Positions 6,207 through 9,254 of a DNA stretch of 9,254 nt are shown here, in pieces. The stretch spans positions 1-9,254 of the forward strand of contig CAAFNI010000463.1 in NCBI GenBank assembly GCA_900764215.1, in the 5' to 3' direction. Made by a program: the position numbers and the translations under genes. Each line of letters begins with the position of its first letter. The stretch's first letter is position 1. Below the pieces are notes generated by a model. The model was not told where the DNA came from. It was given only the letters and a program-made list of their open reading frames with translations, and searched no databases. The stretch comes from an uncultured Sutterella sp. (GTDB lineage: Bacteria; Pseudomonadota; Gammaproteobacteria; Burkholderiales; Burkholderiaceae_F).

Positions 6207-6833
6207 ATGGCGCTTGCCGTCAAGAAAGACATGCTCGTAACCCTGTCCGTTCGCATGGCGGACATGTCCGGAAAGATTCTTGAGGAATCGGGTCCCGAGG
6301 GCCTCACCTACCTGCACGGCCATGGGGACATCTTCCCGAAACTTGAGGCTGCGCTCGAAGGCCGCTTTGCCGGTGAGGGCTTCTTCATCAAGCTTGAGCC
6401 CGAGGATGCCTTCGGCGAATATGATCCCGACGCCCTCGTCATGGTTCCCGTTGAGCGTCTGGGCAATCCCGAGACGGTGGTTCGGGGCCTCGTCTTCGAG
6501 GGCGTGCCCGGCGAGGCCAACGACGGCCGCCGCTGGCACGTGACAGACGTTGCCGACGGCATGGTGGTGCTTGAAACCAACCATCCGCTCGCGGGCATGG
6601 CGCTGCAGTTCGAGGTGAAGGTGATGGACGTCGTCGAGCCTTCGGGCGAGGACGCCGTGGGCGACGACGACGTCGTCGTGCCCGGGTTCCTCTCGATTGC
6701 GGACCGCATCGTGAGCGAAGACGACGAGGATGAGGACGACGAGGCGCTCGAGCGCATGCTTGACGAGCATGCGCATCACGATGACTCGCCCATGGCCCGA
6801 ATGGCCTCGCCCGCGCCGCGCATCATCCGGTAG
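6207..6833 (+). CDS. slyD: SlyD-like FKBP-type peptidyl-prolyl cis-trans isomerase
   Basis: The 208-residue protein has a split FKBP domain (residues about 1-70 and 125-143) with YLHGHGDIFPKLEAALEG at 35-52 and NHPLAGMALQFEVKV at 125-139, the signature of SlyD/FkpB proteins. An insert-in-flap chaperone domain lies between them (about 72-122). Such proteins speed proline isomerisation and act as cytoplasmic chaperones; SlyD also binds nickel through a Cys/His-rich tail. Here the tail (about 145-208) is mainly acidic (EDDEDEDDE at 171-179) with only EHAHHDD near 187-193 and no cysteine, so metal delivery is doubtful. The ATG at 6207 has GGGAG at 6195-6199, 7 nt upstream; a TTG at 6183 is less likely. 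It is the last gene of the operon and is followed by a clear terminator. Confidence 0.9.
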   Translation: MALAVKKDMLVTLSVRMADMSGKILEESGPEGLTYLHGHGDIFPKLEAALEGRFAGEGFFIKLEPEDAFGEYDPDALVMVPVERLGNPETVVRGLVFEGVPGEANDGRRWHVTDVADGMVVLETNHPLAGMALQFEVKVMDVVEPSGEDAVGDDDVVVPGFLSIADRIVSEDDEDEDDEALERMLDEHAHHDDSPMARMASPAPRIIR

Positions 6834-6861
6834 GCGCGTCCGAACGAAATACAGATGCATC

Positions 6862-6896
6862 AAAGGCGGCTCTTCCTTTGCGGAACGCCGCCTTTT
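6862..6896 (+). terminator. Rho-independent terminator between convergent slyD and gluQ
   Basis: AAAGGCGGC (6862-6870) pairs with GCCGCCTTT (6887-6895), and an inner TTCC/GGAA helix extends the stem towards a 5-nt loop. TTTTGTTT follows on the plus strand (from 6893). On the minus strand only three U follow the stem, so it serves slyD best and gluQ, whose stop is at 6924-6926, weakly. Confidence 0.85.
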
Positions 6897-6923
6897 GTTT
6901 CGCTGGAAGAACCGCACGGGCGC

Positions 6924-7787
6924 TCAGGATTGGCCGTGGCGTGCCTTCCAGATCGGAATCGCCGCGCGCCAGAAGGCGTCGATCGTGTCGGCGCCCAACC
7001 GTGCAAAGCCCAGATGGGTCCAAGCCCGTTCGAGCTCGCCGAGCGGATTGGTCTCGTCAAGCGGCGTCGCTCCCTGCTGCTTCGAGAGCTTCTGCCCCTC
7101 GGGATTGAGCACGAGGGGCAGGTGCATGTAGCGGGGCTCAGGTGCGCCGAGCGCCCGGATGAGCTGGATCTGCCGGGGCGTGTTGTCGAGCAGGTCGGCG
7201 CCGCGCACGACGTCGGTGACGCGCTGATGGATGTCGTCGACGATGGCGGCGAGCTGATAGGCCCAAAGACCGTCTGCGCGCTTGAGCACGAAGTCGCCGA
7301 CCTCATGCTCGACATCCTGCGTGAATGTGCCGCAGAGACGATCCGTGAAGGTGGTGGCGCCCGGTCTTGTGAGAAAGCGAAGTGCCCGGACGGGACGCCC
7401 GTTCGTGCCGAGGCGGCAGGTGCCCGGATAGACGCCGCAGGGAAGTCCCAGCTCGGCCGCCCTGAGGGCTGCCTCCTTTCTCGAACAGGCGCAGCCGTAG
7501 ACGCGCCCCTTGGCGGTCAGGTCGTCGAGCGCCGTCTGATAGGCCCCGCATCGGTCATGCTGCCAGAGGACGGGTTCGTCGGAGACGAGCCCGAGCCTTG
7601 CGAGCGTGCGGATGATGTGTTCGCCCGCGCCGGGAATGTCGCGCGGCGGGTCGATGTCCTCGATGCGCACGAGCCAGACGCCCTCGTGGGCGCGTGCGTC
7701 GAGATAGCTCGCCATGGCGGCGACAAGGCTTCCGGCATGAAGCGCGCCGGTGGGCGATGGGGCAAAGCGCCCTCGATAGGACGACAT
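6924..7787 (-). CDS. gluQ: Glutamyl-Q tRNA(Asp) synthetase
   Basis: The 287-residue protein is the truncated glutamyl-tRNA synthetase paralogue GluQRS (YadB). It carries FAPSPTGALHAGS at 8-20, with HAGS in place of HIGH, RIEDIDPPR at 41-49, a zinc-site pattern CAC at 99-101 plus Y120 and C124, and KLSKQ at 233-237 in place of KMSKS. It lacks an anticodon-binding domain. GluQRS charges the queuosine base in the anticodon wobble position of tRNA(Asp) with glutamate. I chose the ATG at 7787 because the conserved YRGRFAPSPTG then begins at residue 4; an upstream ATG at 7829 lies inside the rne terminator. No good Shine-Dalgarno is visible. It often follows dksA in proteobacteria, but here it lies downstream of rne. 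Confidence 0.95.
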   Translation of the reverse strand: MSSYRGRFAPSPTGALHAGSLVAAMASYLDARAHEGVWLVRIEDIDPPRDIPGAGEHIIRTLARLGLVSDEPVLWQHDRCGAYQTALDDLTAKGRVYGCACSRKEAALRAAELGLPCGVYPGTCRLGTNGRPVRALRFLTRPGATTFTDRLCGTFTQDVEHEVGDFVLKRADGLWAYQLAAIVDDIHQRVTDVVRGADLLDNTPRQIQLIRALGAPEPRYMHLPLVLNPEGQKLSKQQGATPLDETNPLGELERAWTHLGFARLGADTIDAFWRAAIPIWKARHGQS

Positions 7788-7813
7788 GGAAAAATGTGAA
7801 TTCAAAAGATTGG

Positions 7814-7852
7814 AAAAAGGGCGCCGCACGCTTCCAAGCGTTCGGCGCCCTT
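7814..7852 (-). terminator. Rho-independent terminator of rne
   Basis: On the minus strand a 10-bp stem (plus 7817-7826 with 7843-7852) is extended by an inner 5-bp helix (7828-7832 with 7837-7841) closing a 4-nt loop, with one mismatch between the helices. Five U follow (7818-7814). It lies 35 nt beyond the rne stop. A smaller hairpin (7865-7870 with 7875-7880) lies between the stop and the terminator. The gluQ ATG is only 26 nt after the U-tract, so gluQ depends on read-through or on a promoter inside the rne end. Confidence 0.9.
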
Positions 7853-7887
7853 GCCGTTTCTGACCGGGGCTCAGGCCCCGTCAGTCA

Positions 7888-9254
7888 TCAGGCCTTGCGG
7901 GTATGCACCTGCACGAGCGGCTCTTCGTTGAGAGCGGCCGGCGCCTGATAGGGACGGCCGGGATGGCGGACGGCCTCATAGACGACCGGACGGCAGAGCT
8001 CGGGACGGGTATGCACCTGCTCGAGCGGGCCTTCATTCTCGCCTTCGTCCTTGACCGGCATCGGACGGCCGCTGTAGCGGACAACCTCGTAGCCCCTGAA
8101 GGTCACGAGTTCGGGCTTGGTATGCACCTGGTGCAGTCCGGCTCGGGCAAGGTTGGCTTCGAGCCCTTCGGCCACGTCGCCCGCGAGGGGCGCATGAACG
8201 GGGAGTTCGATTTCAACGGTCTGCACAGCCTCGACGACGCTTTCGGCTTCGGGCGTTTCGACCTTCTGCGGTTCGTCCTTGGCGGGTTCAGCCTTGGGCG
8301 CTTCCTCCTTCGCCTCGAGCGCCTTGGCCGCGAGGGCGATCTTCTCGAGCGGATCAGGCTCGGCGACGAGGCCGGCAACGGCTTCGGCGATCGGCTTGAG
8401 GTGCGTCTTCACGGCATCATCGGCCTTGATCTTGCTGCGGCGGTTGCGGCGCGGACGTCGGTCGGACTTTTCGAAGCTTTCCGTGATGAGCTGGGCTACG
8501 TCGGCCATGTGCTCGGGGCTCTTCAGAAGGTCGGCTTCGCTCTTGGGCGCTTCCTCCTTGGCGGAACGCGTCTCAATCTGCACGAGCGGCTCTTCGGCGG
8601 CGCCGGCCGCCTGCTGCACGGGCTTGCGGCCGCGCGGCTGGGCTTCGACGTAGTCGGAGGGCTCTGCCTTGACGGTCGTTTCGATCTGCACGAGCTCGGA
8701 GGCGCCGACAGTCATGCCCGCGAAGAGATCTTCGGCCGGCTTGGCGGCGGGTTTCACTTCCCCGGCGGTCTCGTTCTGGGGCGTCGCAACGACCTCCGCG
8801 TCGATCTGCGCCTCCTCCTGAGCGCGACCTTCGGCGTTTGCTTCAGGCTTGACTTCAGCCGCATCAGCAACGACGGTTTCGGCAGCGGAGGTTTCGAGAG
8901 CGGACGCTTCGGAGGAAGTTGCCTCCGCGGACGTTTCAGCGGCGGCTTCGGACGCTTCGCCTGCGGCCTTGCCGCTGCGACGGCGGCGGCGAGGACGGCG
9001 GCGGCGGGTTTCGCCCTGAGCTTCGTCGGCGGCTTCTTCGCTTTCGGGTCGGACGGCGTCGGTCTCTTCAGACTTGGTCGCTTCAGCCTTGGAGCCGACA
9101 GCGGGCTCCTCGGACTCGGGCTCGGCCTTGACCTCGACGGCCTCGGCCTTGACTTCGGCTTTGACTTCCGCCTTGGCTTCGGCGTCGTTCTTCACCTCAG
9201 GCTCGGCCTGGGCCTTTGCCTGAGCGGCGGGCGCAACCTCCTGAGCTTCGGCGA
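7888..9254 (-). CDS. rne: Ribonuclease E, C-terminal scaffold region (5' part outside the window)
   Basis: The 454 residues visible, read from the right edge, are low in complexity: rich in Glu, Ala and Lys, with repeated KAEVKAE, and no catalytic domain. Two arginine-rich blocks stand out, RRRRPRRRRRSGK (around 8970-9013) and RRPRRNRRSKIK (around 8425-8464), typical RNA-binding sites of RNase E tails. The end holds repeated LVQ(V/I)(H/E)T motifs and finishes LVQVHTRKA, a C-terminal style I associate with betaproteobacterial RNase E. RNase E cuts mRNA and rRNA precursors at the membrane, and its disordered tail holds degradosome partners. The frame is open to the window edge with no start, so the gene is truncated here, not broken. 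Without the S1 and DNase I-like domains in view, the name rests on the tail and is probable, not certain. Confidence 0.78.
   Translation of the reverse strand, partial: AEAQEVAPAAQAKAQAEPEVKNDAEAKAEVKAEVKAEAVEVKAEPESEEPAVGSKAEATKSEETDAVRPESEEAADEAQGETRRRRPRRRRRSGKAAGEASEAAAETSAEATSSEASALETSAAETVVADAAEVKPEANAEGRAQEEAQIDAEVVATPQNETAGEVKPAAKPAEDLFAGMTVGASELVQIETTVKAEPSDYVEAQPRGRKPVQQAAGAAEEPLVQIETRSAKEEAPKSEADLLKSPEHMADVAQLITESFEKSDRRPRRNRRSKIKADDAVKTHLKPIAEAVAGLVAEPDPLEKIALAAKALEAKEEAPKAEPAKDEPQKVETPEAESVVEAVQTVEIELPVHAPLAGDVAEGLEANLARAGLHQVHTKPELVTFRGYEVVRYSGRPMPVKDEGENEGPLEQVHTRPELCRPVVYEAVRHPGRPYQAPAALNEEPLVQVHTRKA
7891..8136 (-). repeat. Tandem 36-37-residue repeats at the C-terminus of RNase E
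   Basis: Three units lie in tandem: 37 residues starting LHQVHTKPEL (8136-8026), 36 residues starting LEQVHTRPEL (8025-7918) and a terminal 9-residue cap LVQVHTRKA (7917-7891). The full units share a YE(V/A)VR segment followed by GRP at matching places and end in EGP or EEP. The DNA copies differ mostly at synonymous or neutral sites, so selection appears to act on the peptide. Confidence 0.85.
8569..8694 (-). repeat. Additional LVQIET motifs, 36 residues apart
   Basis: Two more copies, LVQIET at 8694-8677 and 8586-8569, lie exactly 36 codons apart. The unit between them has a Y near position 15, EA at 17-18, GRKP near 22-25, Q at 27 and EEP at the end, aligning with the C-terminal units. 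This suggests an older, diverged copy of the same repeat inside the RNase E tail. Confidence 0.7.

Noticed and set aside
6057..7799. Long frames antisense to slyD (minus) and gluQ (plus)
   Set aside because: They have no recognisable motifs, and both cross the terminator at 6862-6896.
7788..7829. Fourteen-residue N-terminal extension of GluQRS from the ATG at 7829
   Set aside because: That start lies inside the rne terminator stem, and the family's conserved N-terminus begins at the ATG at 7787.
8880..9254. Repetitive GC-rich DNA near the right end, considered as a repeat array
   Set aside because: The repetition follows codons for Ala, Glu and Lys in an open frame; it has no regular spacer structure and is explained by the RNase E tail.

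Overview
The window is GC-rich, tightly packed bacterial DNA. The gene set (BamC lipoprotein, Hsp33, YciV-type PHP phosphatase, GluQRS, SlyD-type FKBP and a long RNase E tail ending in VQVHT/VQIET motifs) points to a betaproteobacterium of the order Burkholderiales. A Sutterellaceae-like gut lineage is my best guess, but the sequence cannot prove a genus. There is no CRISPR array, tRNA, rRNA or phage module.

Layout. Positions 1-89 (minus strand) look like the first 89 nt of a group II intron, probably class C. Its 5' end sits directly behind the U-tract of a strong rho-independent terminator (94-134) that ends hslO. hslO (198-1106, minus; redox-regulated chaperone Hsp33) is preceded by a near-consensus sigma-32 heat-shock promoter at 1221-1256. 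Diverging from it are a PHP-domain nucleotide phosphatase/RNase AM (1382-2227), a site-2-type M50 membrane protease (2367-3017) and a SAM-dependent methyltransferase (3029-3607). The last two are closely coupled.

bamC (3805-4962) follows an extended -10 promoter and a highly structured leader of about 125 nt, and is closed by a hairpin. Two consecutive DUF805 membrane proteins (5093-5794 and 5806-6186) and a SlyD-like peptidyl-prolyl isomerase (6207-6833) form a compact plus-strand operon ending in a terminator at 6862-6896. On the minus strand, the C-terminal half of an RNase E (7888 to beyond 9254) is followed by a terminator and then by gluQ (6924-7787), which converges on slyD.

Most genes are envelope, protein-quality or RNA-metabolism housekeeping: Hsp33 and SlyD for folding, BamC for outer-membrane protein assembly, M50 for membrane proteolysis, and RNase E, RNase AM-like and GluQRS for RNA processing and modification. 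I do not see a wholly new system. The items most worth following are the intron at the hslO terminator, the heat-shock promoter that would drive transcription towards it, the repeated LxQ(V/I)(H/E)T motif in the RNase E tail, the bamC leader with two mutually exclusive pairings, and the DUF805 pair, one member of which carries a SHOCT-like tail.
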